This document shows positions 53,379 to 61,950 of a DNA stretch of 64,000 nucleotides, piece by piece; positions within the stretch are counted from its first letter, which is position 1; each line of letters opens with the position of its first letter. The translations under genes and the position numbers were made by a program. The stretch comes from JALZUE01 sp051251725 (GTDB lineage: Bacteria; Pseudomonadota; Gammaproteobacteria; Enterobacterales; Alteromonadaceae): positions 67,771 through 131,770 of the forward strand of contig JBPOFN010000007.1 of the NCBI GenBank assembly GCA_051251725.1. The letters run 5' to 3'. The notes beneath the pieces were generated by a model. It was not told where the DNA came from and ran no database searches. It was given only the letters and a program-made list of their open reading frames with translations.

Positions 53379-54323
53379 ATGTCGATGCCTCCAGAGTGTA
53401 AATGCCCACCACCAGGCTTACCCGCGTGGATGGGGACTTTTGCTGATCTCATGTCGCTGCTGATGTGTTTCTTCGTATTGTTATTGTCATTTTCTGAAAT
53501 GGATGTTTTAAAATTCAAGCAAATTGCCGGTTCAATGAAGTTCGCTTTTGGTGTGCAAAATAAAATCGAAGTAAAAGATATTCCCAAAGGCACTAGTGTT
53601 ATCGCACAAGAGTTTCGCCCCGGTAAACCTGAACCAACCCCGATTGAAGTGATCCAACAACAAACGATGGAAATGACGCAGCAAATGCTAGAATTCCAAG
53701 CGGGTGATGAAACCTCCGCGGGTGGTCGTCAAGAACAGCGCGGCACTCAGCGCGGTGGTCAATCGCAAAGTACCGATGAATTATCTGCTCAGCAAATGCA
53801 GCAAGCGCAAGAAGAATTACAAAAAGCTCAGCAAGAACAAGTTAATGAGTTGGTGAAAAAAATTGCTGAGCAAATGGAAGATCAAATCCAAGATGGCGCT
53901 GTTGAACTAGAAGCGCTTGGCCAGCAAGTGATTATTCGGATACGTGAAAATGGCTCCTTTCCTTCAGGCTCAGCATTTTTACAACCTAAGTTTAAACCCA
54001 TTATTCAACAAATTGGCGCATTATTAAATACAGTGCCAGGAGAGATCATGATCTCTGGTCATACTGATAATCAAGGTATTAGCTCTGAACTCTTTAGTTC
54101 AAATTGGGATTTATCATCAAAACGCGCTGTGGCTATTGCCCATGAAATGGTGAAAGTTCCTGACTTTGACCAATCAAGGTTATTAGTTGTTGGTAATGCC
54201 GACACTAAGCCATTGGTTCCAAATACTAATGCGCTGAATCGCCGTCGTAATCGCCGAGTAGAAATATCGATTAATCAAGGGAAAGCCAAAGAAACCGACC
54301 CGATTTCTTTAACGGAAGAGTAA
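53379..54323 (+). CDS. pomB: Sodium-driven flagellar stator protein PomB
   Basis: Partner of PomA. A short cytoplasmic Cys/Pro-rich start (CKCPPPGLPAWM) is followed by the ion-conducting helix TFADLMSLLMCFFVLLLSFS with the essential Asp of FADLM (near residue 24). A Gln-rich linker (about 85-165) leads to an OmpA-like peptidoglycan-binding domain with SGHTDNQGISSELFSSNWDL. The length is 314, like Vibrio PomB. The presence of PomAB instead of MotAB indicates sodium-powered motility. A terminator follows. Confidence 0.94.
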   Translation: MSMPPECKCPPPGLPAWMGTFADLMSLLMCFFVLLLSFSEMDVLKFKQIAGSMKFAFGVQNKIEVKDIPKGTSVIAQEFRPGKPEPTPIEVIQQQTMEMTQQMLEFQAGDETSAGGRQEQRGTQRGGQSQSTDELSAQQMQQAQEELQKAQQEQVNELVKKIAEQMEDQIQDGAVELEALGQQVIIRIRENGSFPSGSAFLQPKFKPIIQQIGALLNTVPGEIMISGHTDNQGISSELFSSNWDLSSKRAVAIAHEMVKVPDFDQSRLLVVGNADTKPLVPNTNALNRRRNRRVEISINQGKAKETDPISLTEE

Positions 54324-54342
54324 GCACAGTTTAGTAAAATAA

Positions 54343-54365
54343 GGCCGCATTTAGCGGCTTTTTTT
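54343..54365 (+). terminator. Rho-independent terminator after pomB
   Basis: GCCGC-ATTTA-GCGGC followed by seven T, 20 bases after the pomB stop. Confidence 0.85.
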
Positions 54366-54456
54366 ATTTCATTTATTTAACGATTATTAGAATAGTTATA
54401 CGCGAGGTTTTTGATGGTGTATAATTTGCGCCATTCTTTTTTAGGTGGTCAAATTG

Positions 54457-55911
54457 ATGAAGTTCATTGTCAAATTACAAGCAGAAATTACTATTAAATC
54501 ACGCCCAGTGCGTAAGCGTTTTACTAAAATATTAGAGTCCAATATTAAAAATGTTTTACGTCGTGTCGATGAGCAAGTAACAGCACGTATGAACTGGGAC
54601 AGTATTGAAGTTAATACGAAAAACAATTCTCCTGAAAACCGTCTTAAATTAATTGAAACATTAAAATGTATTCCTGGCGTGCCAAGCTTTTTAGAAGTGC
54701 AGCAAATGGAATATACCGATGTTCATGATATTTATGAAAAAACTTTAGCGATCCATGCAAAAACAATTGAAAATAAAACCTTTTGTGTGCGCGTAAAGCG
54801 CGTGGGTAATCATGATTTTAGTTCACTCAATGTTGAGCAATATGTTGGTGGCGGTTTAAACCAACAGGTGGCTTCAGCTAAAGTTAAACTTAAAAAACCT
54901 GACGTGACTATTCGTTTAGAGATCAATCAAGATAAGCTCTTTATTGTTACTGAAGTACATAAAGGCCTAAGTGGTTTCCCAATTGCGACACAAGAAGATG
55001 TTTTATCTTTAATGTCGGGTGGCTTTGACTCAGGTGTTGCTAGCTATCAAATGATTAAAAAAGGCTCAAGAACACATTATTGTTTCTTCAACCTTGGCGG
55101 CAGCGCACATGAAGTTGGTGTAAAACAAGTCAGTTATTATTTGTGGAACAAATTTGGCGCGTCACATCGCGTTAAATTTATCTCAGTTGATTTTGCGCCG
55201 GTAGTAACAGAAATATTAGAAAATATTGAAAATGGTCAGATGGGCGTGGTACTTAAGCGCATGATGATGCGTGCAGCTGCGAATGTAGCGGGTAAACTTA
55301 AAATTCAGTCTTTAGTGACCGGCGAAAGTTTAGGGCAAGTATCAAGTCAAACATTAACCAATTTAAACGTCATTGACCGCGTTACAGACACCTTAATTCT
55401 TCGCCCGTTAACAGCTTATGATAAACAAGATATTATTGACATAGCGCGCAGTATTGGCACTGAAGACTTTGCCAAAACTATACCTGAATATTGTGGTGTT
55501 ATTTCGAAAAAACCAACCGTTAAAGCGGTATTATCAAAAGTAGAAGCGGAAGAAGAAAACTTCGACTTTGCAATTTTAGACAAGGTGGTCGAAGAAGCGC
55601 GTGTTTATAATATTAAAGACATCGCCGAAGAAACAGCCAAAGAAGTTACCTCTATTGATACTGTGGGTAGTTTGCCAACAGATGCCGTAGTGCTTGATAT
55701 TCGAGGGCCGGAAGAAGAAGACGGTAATCCATTAGAAATTGATAATATTGAAGTTGTGCATTTACCCTTTTATAAACTGGCGACACAATTTGGTGATTTA
55801 GATCATTCGAAAGAATATTTCTTATACTGTGACCGCGGCGTTATGAGTCAATTACAAGCCTTATATCTACATGATAATGGCTTTCAAAATGTGAAAGTAT
55901 ATCGTCCTTAA
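54457..55911 (+). CDS. thiI: tRNA 4-thiouridine synthase ThiI
   Basis: Makes 4-thiouridine 8 in tRNA and supplies sulfur for the thiazole of thiamine. Order: ferredoxin-like and THUMP domains (to about 165), a PP-loop ATP domain with LMSGGFDSGVASYQMIKKG, and a C-terminal rhodanese domain with the persulfide Cys in FLYCDRGVMSQLQALYL. The frame is open from a GTG at 54445, but the ATG at 54457 follows an AGGTGG ribosome binding site and gives the family start MKFIVKLQAEITIKSRPVR. Length 484 (E. coli 482). Confidence 0.95.
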   Translation: MKFIVKLQAEITIKSRPVRKRFTKILESNIKNVLRRVDEQVTARMNWDSIEVNTKNNSPENRLKLIETLKCIPGVPSFLEVQQMEYTDVHDIYEKTLAIHAKTIENKTFCVRVKRVGNHDFSSLNVEQYVGGGLNQQVASAKVKLKKPDVTIRLEINQDKLFIVTEVHKGLSGFPIATQEDVLSLMSGGFDSGVASYQMIKKGSRTHYCFFNLGGSAHEVGVKQVSYYLWNKFGASHRVKFISVDFAPVVTEILENIENGQMGVVLKRMMMRAAANVAGKLKIQSLVTGESLGQVSSQTLTNLNVIDRVTDTLILRPLTAYDKQDIIDIARSIGTEDFAKTIPEYCGVISKKPTVKAVLSKVEAEEENFDFAILDKVVEEARVYNIKDIAEETAKEVTSIDTVGSLPTDAVVLDIRGPEEEDGNPLEIDNIEVVHLPFYKLATQFGDLDHSKEYFLYCDRGVMSQLQALYLHDNGFQNVKVYRP

Positions 55912-55937
55912 ACTTGTAAACTAGCCTATCGAACTAA

Positions 55938-55970
55938 CCGCATTTGAGTTTATTGTTAGCTCAAGTGCGG
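55938..55970. terminator. Hairpin between convergent thiI and panE
   Basis: CCGCATTTGAG and CTCAAGTGCGG pair with a single G-U over an 11-base T-rich loop. T tracts are short on both sides, so it is a moderate bidirectional terminator candidate. Confidence 0.55.
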
Positions 55971-55994
55971 ATAACATCTCAATTTTCTTCGAAC

Positions 55995-56894
55995 TTATTT
56001 ATCTCGAACCAAACGCTGCACTTGCTGACAAAGTAACCGATTAACCGGCGTTGTTATGTTGTTTTTCTTACCTAAAGTAACAATATAGCCATTAATAAAA
56101 TCAATTTCGGTTTTAATACCTTTAGCAACGTCGCTGCGCATTGATGAGCTGTTTAATGCTGTTGCTTTGGCGACTGATAAAATCTGCTGATGGAGCAGGT
56201 TTAAGTTAAAAATCACCTGCTGCGACTTAGCTACGGCAATAAACTCTTTTATAATATCAACGATTTGTAACTGATACTTGGCTTTGCTTAGCTCACCATT
56301 TGGCACGTCATAAAGAGCGGTTAATGGGTTAATGACACAATTTATCGCCAGTTTTTGCCATTGCTGTTTAATTATATTGTCTTGCCAAATAAGCTTAGGT
56401 ACGACTTGATTCACCAGTGCGATAAAATCTTCGGTATGACTTGGGATCTTGCTTCCACTTAATAACCCAAGTGTGTGCTGACCTTTGCCGGTATGAATAA
56501 AGTGCTTAGTAGCCGCTTTTTTACAGCCATGCGTGGTCAACATCAATAGCGATGTTTGTTGGACTTTTAATGCTGAAATATCAGCGATACCGTTATGACA
56601 AAATATCACTGTGGTCTTGTCATTTAGGTGCGGCTGAATTGCCGAAAAGGCACTGGTTATTTGATAAGACTTGACGCAGATTAAGACGATATCTGCATTT
56701 TCTAGCGAGGTAGTGTTGGCTTGTTTCAGTAACAGCTCAGTACTGTAACCGGCCAAATTCGTAAAACTGGTGGTAAATTCAGCCGCACAGTGCTGCGCTT
56801 TAGTTAATAAAGCGAGTTCAATACTTGGATGTTTGCTTAGCGCTTGATAAAACAGCACCCCAATGGCGCCACCACCAACAATTACTATGTTCAT
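55995..56894 (-). CDS. panE: 2-dehydropantoate 2-reductase PanE
   Basis: NADPH-dependent ketopantoate reductase of the pantothenate (coenzyme A) pathway. The dinucleotide-binding start is VIVGGGAIGVLFYQAL; the catalytic Lys-Asn region is KLAINCVINPLTALYDVPNGEL. The family has many paralogues, so substrate is inferred. Length 299 (E. coli 303). It overlaps the upstream VanZ-like gene by four bases and converges on thiI. Confidence 0.88.
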   Translation of the reverse strand: MNIVIVGGGAIGVLFYQALSKHPSIELALLTKAQHCAAEFTTSFTNLAGYSTELLLKQANTTSLENADIVLICVKSYQITSAFSAIQPHLNDKTTVIFCHNGIADISALKVQQTSLLMLTTHGCKKAATKHFIHTGKGQHTLGLLSGSKIPSHTEDFIALVNQVVPKLIWQDNIIKQQWQKLAINCVINPLTALYDVPNGELSKAKYQLQIVDIIKEFIAVAKSQQVIFNLNLLHQQILSVAKATALNSSSMRSDVAKGIKTEIDFINGYIVTLGKKNNITTPVNRLLCQQVQRLVRDK

Positions 56895-57277
56895 GATCTT
56901 GTTTTGAATATAACTTTACACCAAAGGATCAGGATAAAAGCAGCAACGCCGACAATATCAGCGACAAAATCGGTAAATTCACCATTTCTAAAGCCTAAAT
57001 ATGCTTGGCCTAATTCAGTGGCAGCAGCATAAAAAATCAGCGTTAAACCGGCAACTGTCACGGGTAATTTGACGAAGGTTGTTAATAACCAAGTTAATAA
57101 AAAGAAACCGATAAAATGACCGATAGTATCAATTTTGGTGTTTTCGACTATTTGTTGATTAAAACCGGGAATAAAAGAGCAGATAAGGGCGATAAAAATA
57201 ATACAAAATAGTAACAATAAATGATGGTTCTTTTTCACGTTTATTAAACTAAAGGTAATGATGAACGATGATAACAT
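56891..57277 (-). CDS. VanZ-like small membrane protein
   Basis: A 128-residue integral membrane protein of the VanZ-like family. Four hydrophobic segments are visible. The signature is TIGHFIGFFLLTWLL and ELGQAYLGFRNGEFTDFVADIVG, in which the His and acidic residues are the family's conserved positions. Function is unknown in most members; VanZ itself gives low teicoplanin resistance. There is no reason to expect that role here. The start is uncertain: the ATG at 57277 is the longest choice. Confidence 0.82.
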   Translation of the reverse strand: MLSSFIITFSLINVKKNHHLLLLFCIIFIALICSFIPGFNQQIVENTKIDTIGHFIGFFLLTWLLTTFVKLPVTVAGLTLIFYAAATELGQAYLGFRNGEFTDFVADIVGVAAFILILWCKVIFKTRS

Positions 57278-57391
57278 GGCTAAAGTTATTTTTAATAGTT
57301 ATCAGCTAACTATAGTCTTACTTTAAGGCGTTAATTTGTTATTATTGTCCTAATTTATAGTCTCGATTTATTGTTTACAGGAAAAACCCAT

Positions 57392-57874
57392 ATGCCTTCG
57401 TTAGATATAGTTTCTGAAATTAACTTAGAAGACGTGCGTAACGCCACCGAAAATGTCACCAGAGAGCTGGCGACCCGTTTTGACTTTCGTGGTGTTGAAG
57501 CGAGTTATGAATGGAAATCACCAATAGTTACGCTCAAAGCCGAGGGAGATTTTCAGATAAATCAAATGGTTGATATGTTACGCGGTCAATTAGCAAAACA
57601 TAAAATAGATGCTAAAGCATTAACTGTCGGGACGCTAAATCATTCGGGAAAAACTTATTCACGCCAAGTGACTTTCAAAGAAGGTATTGAGCAGCCGGTA
57701 GCTAAAAAAGTCGTTAAGTTAATTAAAGACAGCAAATTAAAAGTGCAAACTTCTATTCAGGGTGAGCAATTACGAGTTACGGGTAAAAAGCGTGATGAAT
57801 TACAAGCTGTTATGCAGTTAGTTCGTGAAGCTGATTTAGAGCAATCATTTCAATTTAATAACTTTCGCGATTAA
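57392..57874 (+). CDS. yajQ: YajQ family nucleotide-binding protein
   Basis: Small soluble protein of the UPF0234/YajQ family with two ferredoxin-like folds. Relatives bind nucleotides, and some bind cyclic di-GMP. The signatures are MPSLDIVSEINLEDVRNA, TRFDFRGVEASYEW, KLIKDSKLKVQTSIQGEQLRVTGK and the end FQFNNFRD. The ATG at 57392 is chosen over 57371 because it gives the exact family start and 160 residues; AGGA lies upstream. Confidence 0.94.
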   Translation: MPSLDIVSEINLEDVRNATENVTRELATRFDFRGVEASYEWKSPIVTLKAEGDFQINQMVDMLRGQLAKHKIDAKALTVGTLNHSGKTYSRQVTFKEGIEQPVAKKVVKLIKDSKLKVQTSIQGEQLRVTGKKRDELQAVMQLVREADLEQSFQFNNFRD

Positions 57875-57910
57875 TTTCAGCGCTGATTAAAGTTTAAGAA
57901 CACGTTTGAA

Positions 57911-57933
57911 AAGGGGGCTTGGCCTCCTTTTTT
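57911..57933 (+). terminator. Rho-independent terminator after yajQ
   Basis: AAGGGGGC and GCCTCCTT (one G-T pair) around a TTG loop, followed by TTTT, 37 bases after the yajQ stop. Confidence 0.8.
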
Positions 57934-58057
57934 GATCTGATGATGGCAAAGATTAATCAGTGTTATCATTTTTATCACCGGTTTTTAGTTGGTTTTTAGT
58001 TGATTTTTCAGTAAATTATTTTTATTAGTATTTTTTAATCTGGATACACAAACAGTT

Positions 58058-59407
58058 ATGGCATCATCAAGAGGTGAATTTAGCTCACGCTTAGGTTTTA
58101 TTATGGCAGCGGCAGGATCTGCTGTTGGTCTTGGTAATATTTGGGGCTTTCCTACGCAAACCGCAAGTAATGGCGGCGCCGCTTTTGTCTTGATGTATTT
58201 ATTTTTAGCTTTTTGCTTAGCTTATCCCGCTTTTATGGCAGAGATTTTGATTGGCCGATATGGTCAAGCGAATGCAGTTACCTCCTTAGAAAAAATGTCA
58301 CGCAATAAAGCACAGCGAAAATTTGCTTTTGTGGTTGGTTTTACCGGCATTATTTGTGCAGCTTTAATTTTAAGCTTTTATGGCATTGTTGCCGGCTGGA
58401 TGATCGCTCATACTTTTGAACCCGTCGCGAAACTGCTTGGTAGTAAGGACACCGCTCACTGGTTAATAACGTTTTCTGATCTACGCAATATTAGCTTTAC
58501 TGCGTTGTTTCTTGGCTTAACTATTTTAATCATAGGTAAAGGTGTTGAAAACGGCATTGAAAAGTGGTCAAAACGGTTAATGCCTTTGATGTTGTCGTTA
58601 TTAGTGCTGTTAATTATTTATGTGATGACACTGGAAGGCGCGAGTGAAGGTTTGCGGGTGTATTTAAATCCGGACTTTTCACGAATTTTTGAGCCAGATT
58701 TGTTATTGAGTGCACTTGGCCAAGCGTTCTTTTCTTTATCACTTGGTACCAGTGTGATGGTGATTTATGGCTCTTATATTGCTAAATCTGAAAATATGGT
58801 GTCATTAGGCGCGCAAGTGACCTTGATTGATGTCTCAATTGCCTTTCTTGCCGGCTTATTAATTATTCCTGCTATGTATGTTGCACAAGCGCAAGGCGTG
58901 GAAATTTTTGCCGCTGACGGTTCGCTATTATCGGAAGACACCTTGGTCTTTACTGTCTTACCTAATTTATTTAATAGCATGGGTGAAATTGGCTTATTTA
59001 TTTCGATTGGCTTTTTTGCGCTGATGTCGATTGCCGCCTTAACGTCTTCGATTTCAATGTTAGAAGGCCCGGTTTCTTATGCCGTAGAGCGCCATGGTAT
59101 GGCACGTAAAAAAGCATCAATGATTATCGGCTTTGTTATTTTCTTCATTAGTTTGACCATCATTTTAAATTTTTCGAGCTTGTTTGCATTAGTGATCACT
59201 ATTTCAACTAAGTATGGCCAACCTATTGTGGCCATGTTGTGTTGTGTTTTTGTCGGCTGGATATGGCAGCGTAACTCGCTAATTCAAGAAATTAAGCAAG
59301 GAAATGATAACGTAGAAGCAGGTTTGTTTTGGAAAATTTGGCCGCTGTACACTAAGTTTTTTTGTCCATTGGCAATCGCGGCAGTGTTTACTCATTCGTT
59401 AACCTAA
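58058..59407 (+). CDS. Sodium-dependent neurotransmitter-symporter (NSS) family transporter
   Basis: A 449-residue inner membrane symporter of the LeuT-type NSS family, which moves amino acids or related amines with sodium. The first helix carries the sodium-site signature GFIMAAAGSAVGLGNIWGFP, followed by NGGAAFVLMYLFLAF. About 11 hydrophobic segments are visible, typical of bacterial members, which often lack the twelfth. The unwound region on helix 6 falls near SALGQAFFSLSLGTSVM. The substrate cannot be read from sequence. Confidence 0.92.
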   Translation: MASSRGEFSSRLGFIMAAAGSAVGLGNIWGFPTQTASNGGAAFVLMYLFLAFCLAYPAFMAEILIGRYGQANAVTSLEKMSRNKAQRKFAFVVGFTGIICAALILSFYGIVAGWMIAHTFEPVAKLLGSKDTAHWLITFSDLRNISFTALFLGLTILIIGKGVENGIEKWSKRLMPLMLSLLVLLIIYVMTLEGASEGLRVYLNPDFSRIFEPDLLLSALGQAFFSLSLGTSVMVIYGSYIAKSENMVSLGAQVTLIDVSIAFLAGLLIIPAMYVAQAQGVEIFAADGSLLSEDTLVFTVLPNLFNSMGEIGLFISIGFFALMSIAALTSSISMLEGPVSYAVERHGMARKKASMIIGFVIFFISLTIILNFSSLFALVITISTKYGQPIVAMLCCVFVGWIWQRNSLIQEIKQGNDNVEAGLFWKIWPLYTKFFCPLAIAAVFTHSLT

Positions 59408-59462
59408 CTTCATTTTAATTATCATTTAATTGTCATCATGAAGTGTTAATTGATAGCGTGTA

Positions 59463-60215
59463 TTATTTCACTGACGGCCACGCAAGTTGCCAAGGTTTAG
59501 TTAGCGCGCTTGTTAGTTCTTGATCTGTACCCTCAGTCGCAGATTTTAGCTCATTTTGCTTTAACTCATTATACTTTAACTCAGTAAATATTGGCCCCAT
59601 AAAGTGTTGCCCACTATCAGGTAAAACATGATATTGATAGCCAATGCCATTGAGCTCGAACTTAAGCGCTAAAGCATGTAAATAACCGCGATCAGCCCCG
59701 CTTTGACTGTAAGTTGCATCACCAAGTATTTGTGCGCCAATACTGGCAAGCGCTACGCGTATTTGATGTGTTTTACCGCTATGCGGTTTCAGTAAATATA
59801 ACCGTAAACCAGCACCGATATTATAAGAGAAAAACTGAGTGATCGCTGGATTTACCATCGTTCTTAATAACTTCCAGGCACCACGCCGACTTTTTGCCAT
59901 ATCGCCTTTAATTAAGCCTTGTTTCTTTTTCGGCTTTTGATCGGAAATCGCTAAATAATATTTTTCAATTTGGTGTTCACTAAACAGTGTCTGAAATTTA
60001 GCTGCGGCCGGTTTGTTTTTAGCAAAAATGATGATACCCGAGGTCATTTTATCTAATCGGTGGACAGGAAAAAGTTCATCGAGTTTTAAGGTCTGCTTAA
60101 CGTGATTAAATAAGCCGTTGTTGATATCGCCTTCGTCATGAAAATTACAATCGGCGGCTTTATTAACCACAATAAAATCTGCTTGCTGGTCTATTAGGGT
60201 GAATAGTGGGGTCAT
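59463..60215 (-). CDS. RluA-family pseudouridine synthase
   Basis: Single-domain RNA pseudouridine synthase of 250 residues without an S4 domain. The catalytic Asp is in HRLDKMTSGIIIFAKN, and the second family motif is KPHSGKTHQIRVALASIGAQILGD. It differs from RluA by a short basic insertion (KPKKKQGLIKGDMAKSRRGAW), recalling a Shewanella/Vibrio subgroup with unknown target. Its ATG directly abuts the stop of the NhaC-like gene (no bases between), so the two are probably coupled. Confidence 0.88.
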   Translation of the reverse strand: MTPLFTLIDQQADFIVVNKAADCNFHDEGDINNGLFNHVKQTLKLDELFPVHRLDKMTSGIIIFAKNKPAAAKFQTLFSEHQIEKYYLAISDQKPKKKQGLIKGDMAKSRRGAWKLLRTMVNPAITQFFSYNIGAGLRLYLLKPHSGKTHQIRVALASIGAQILGDATYSQSGADRGYLHALALKFELNGIGYQYHVLPDSGQHFMGPIFTELKYNELKQNELKSATEGTDQELTSALTKPWQLAWPSVK

Positions 60216-61727
60216 TTAAAAAGTTAAGCCTATTAAGGTATAAAGTAATAATGAAATAGTTGCGCATAACAAGGCATAGGGTAATTGAGTGCTAACATGC
60301 TGGTAATGATCACAACCACTAGCCAGTGACGCAATAACAGTGGTATCTGAAATAGGGGAAGCATGATCACCAAAAACCCCACCACCTAAAACAGCGGCAA
60401 CTAAAAATTCAATGGGTAAGGGCGATTCTACGCCAATTGTGACTGCGATAGGTACTAAAATTGCGAAGGTTCCCCACGATGTACCAGTAGAAAAAGCGAT
60501 TAAACCGGCGGCAATAAATAAAATTGGAGCAATTAAGGCGATGGTTATTTGTAAGTTAATTAGTTGGCTGACATAAGCGCCGGTGCCCAATGTTTTTAAT
60601 GAATCACCAAAAGCGAAGGATAAAATTAAAATTATCACCGGGATCAGCATTTTTATTAGCCCTTGTCGTGAATAAATGATTATTTCAGCTTTGGTGAGTA
60701 ACTGCTGTTTGATGATCATTAAAATTAGTAGTATTAAACCGCCGATAATTGAATAAAACACCGAAAAAGCGCCGGCGCCATTTCTGATATCCCCATCTCC
60801 CGTAAGTAATAATAAAACTAAGGTCGAAGAAATTAAATATGCCAGCGGTAACCACATCACAGCGGCTAAGGTGGTGTTTTGTGTTTTTATTGACGGCGAA
60901 CTGACGGAAGTGGGGTTTATCTCATTAGTGTTAGTGTTAGTGTTAGTGTTATTAATATCTTCATTTTCTGTTTGTGGCTGTAATCTTGGTGCTGTTTGTT
61001 CGCTATTTTCTTGGTGTTTTAACGGGCCAAAATATTTATTCGAATAAGCGCTATACAGGGCTAAAGCGATTGCTAACATCGGATAAAAATTATACTGGAT
61101 GGTGCCAATCAGTACGCTGACAGTGTCGATGACTTTTGCGCTGGTTAATAATCCTAAAAGGTAAGCGCCCCAGCCATTGATTAATAATAAAATACTGACC
61201 GGCGCACAGGTTGAGTCAATTAAATATGCCAGCTTTGCTCGGCTTAAGTGATAAGTGTCAAAGAGCTTTTGCCCCAAGGTGCCGGCAGTGAAAATACTTA
61301 AATTAGTATCAGTAAAAATTGCGCAGCCGATAGCCGTAGGTAATAGGGCAGCCGAGCGCTTATTTCTAACAATATTCAGTGTTGATAATTGTTTAATAAA
61401 ACCGTTAACGGCGCCTGATTTATCCATTAAGGTGACTAATGCACCAATGAATAAGCTAAATAAAATAATATAAAGGTTATTTATTGAGGAAAACACTAAA
61501 GCGACATCGGTAATGCTTGCTATTATTGCTGTAAAAATTTGCCCGTTTACCACCAGTAATTCAGTTGTCAAAAGACCAGCAATAAGTGCCAACAGGGCAT
61601 TTTTTTTCCATAACGCGAGCAGAATAGCGACCAGCGGCGGTAATAATGAAAGCGCATTGTTTGTTGCTAATGCCGAGATAAATTCTGGCCCTTGCTCCTG
61701 TATTAGTTCAGTCATTAATTCTTGCAT
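60216..61727 (-). CDS. NhaC-type sodium/proton antiporter
   Basis: A 503-residue inner membrane protein with about 11 to 12 hydrophobic segments. The block GGGVFGDHASPISDTTVIASLASGCDH, cut here for length as GDHASPISDTTVIASLAS, is the hallmark of the NhaC family; a matching inverted-repeat block lies earlier (SAALLPTAIGCAIFTDTNLS). Sodium/proton exchange is the usual activity, but some members move organic acids against sodium, so the substrate is inferred. The cytoplasmic loop near residues 250-275 has an Asn-Thr repeat encoded by four TTAGTG units (60925-60948). Confidence 0.88.
   Translation of the reverse strand: MQELMTELIQEQGPEFISALATNNALSLLPPLVAILLALWKKNALLALIAGLLTTELLVVNGQIFTAIIASITDVALVFSSINNLYIILFSLFIGALVTLMDKSGAVNGFIKQLSTLNIVRNKRSAALLPTAIGCAIFTDTNLSIFTAGTLGQKLFDTYHLSRAKLAYLIDSTCAPVSILLLINGWGAYLLGLLTSAKVIDTVSVLIGTIQYNFYPMLAIALALYSAYSNKYFGPLKHQENSEQTAPRLQPQTENEDINNTNTNTNTNEINPTSVSSPSIKTQNTTLAAVMWLPLAYLISSTLVLLLLTGDGDIRNGAGAFSVFYSIIGGLILLILMIIKQQLLTKAEIIIYSRQGLIKMLIPVIILILSFAFGDSLKTLGTGAYVSQLINLQITIALIAPILFIAAGLIAFSTGTSWGTFAILVPIAVTIGVESPLPIEFLVAAVLGGGVFGDHASPISDTTVIASLASGCDHYQHVSTQLPYALLCATISLLLYTLIGLTF
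60925..60948 (-). repeat. In-frame hexanucleotide repeat (TTAGTG)x4
   Basis: Four perfect copies inside the NhaC-like gene, read on the minus strand as alternating Asn and Thr codons. Being a multiple of three, length changes would alter only a polar loop. Confidence 0.95.
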
Positions 61728-61950
61728 TAATATTCATTACCAATCAGTGAATTACTTAATAACCTTATCAAGTTGTAATCAAAGCGCAAGCGAAGTGGTA
61801 AATCCATTGTGTTTGTAATTATTTACGTTAAGATCTGGTCAAGTACCATATTAAAACTATTTCATAGTTATTTTGAGTAAAGCATTGAAAAAACCATCTT
61901 TACCCTCAAATAGCTTGAAGATTACAGACACTTAATGTTCGGGAGTCAAT

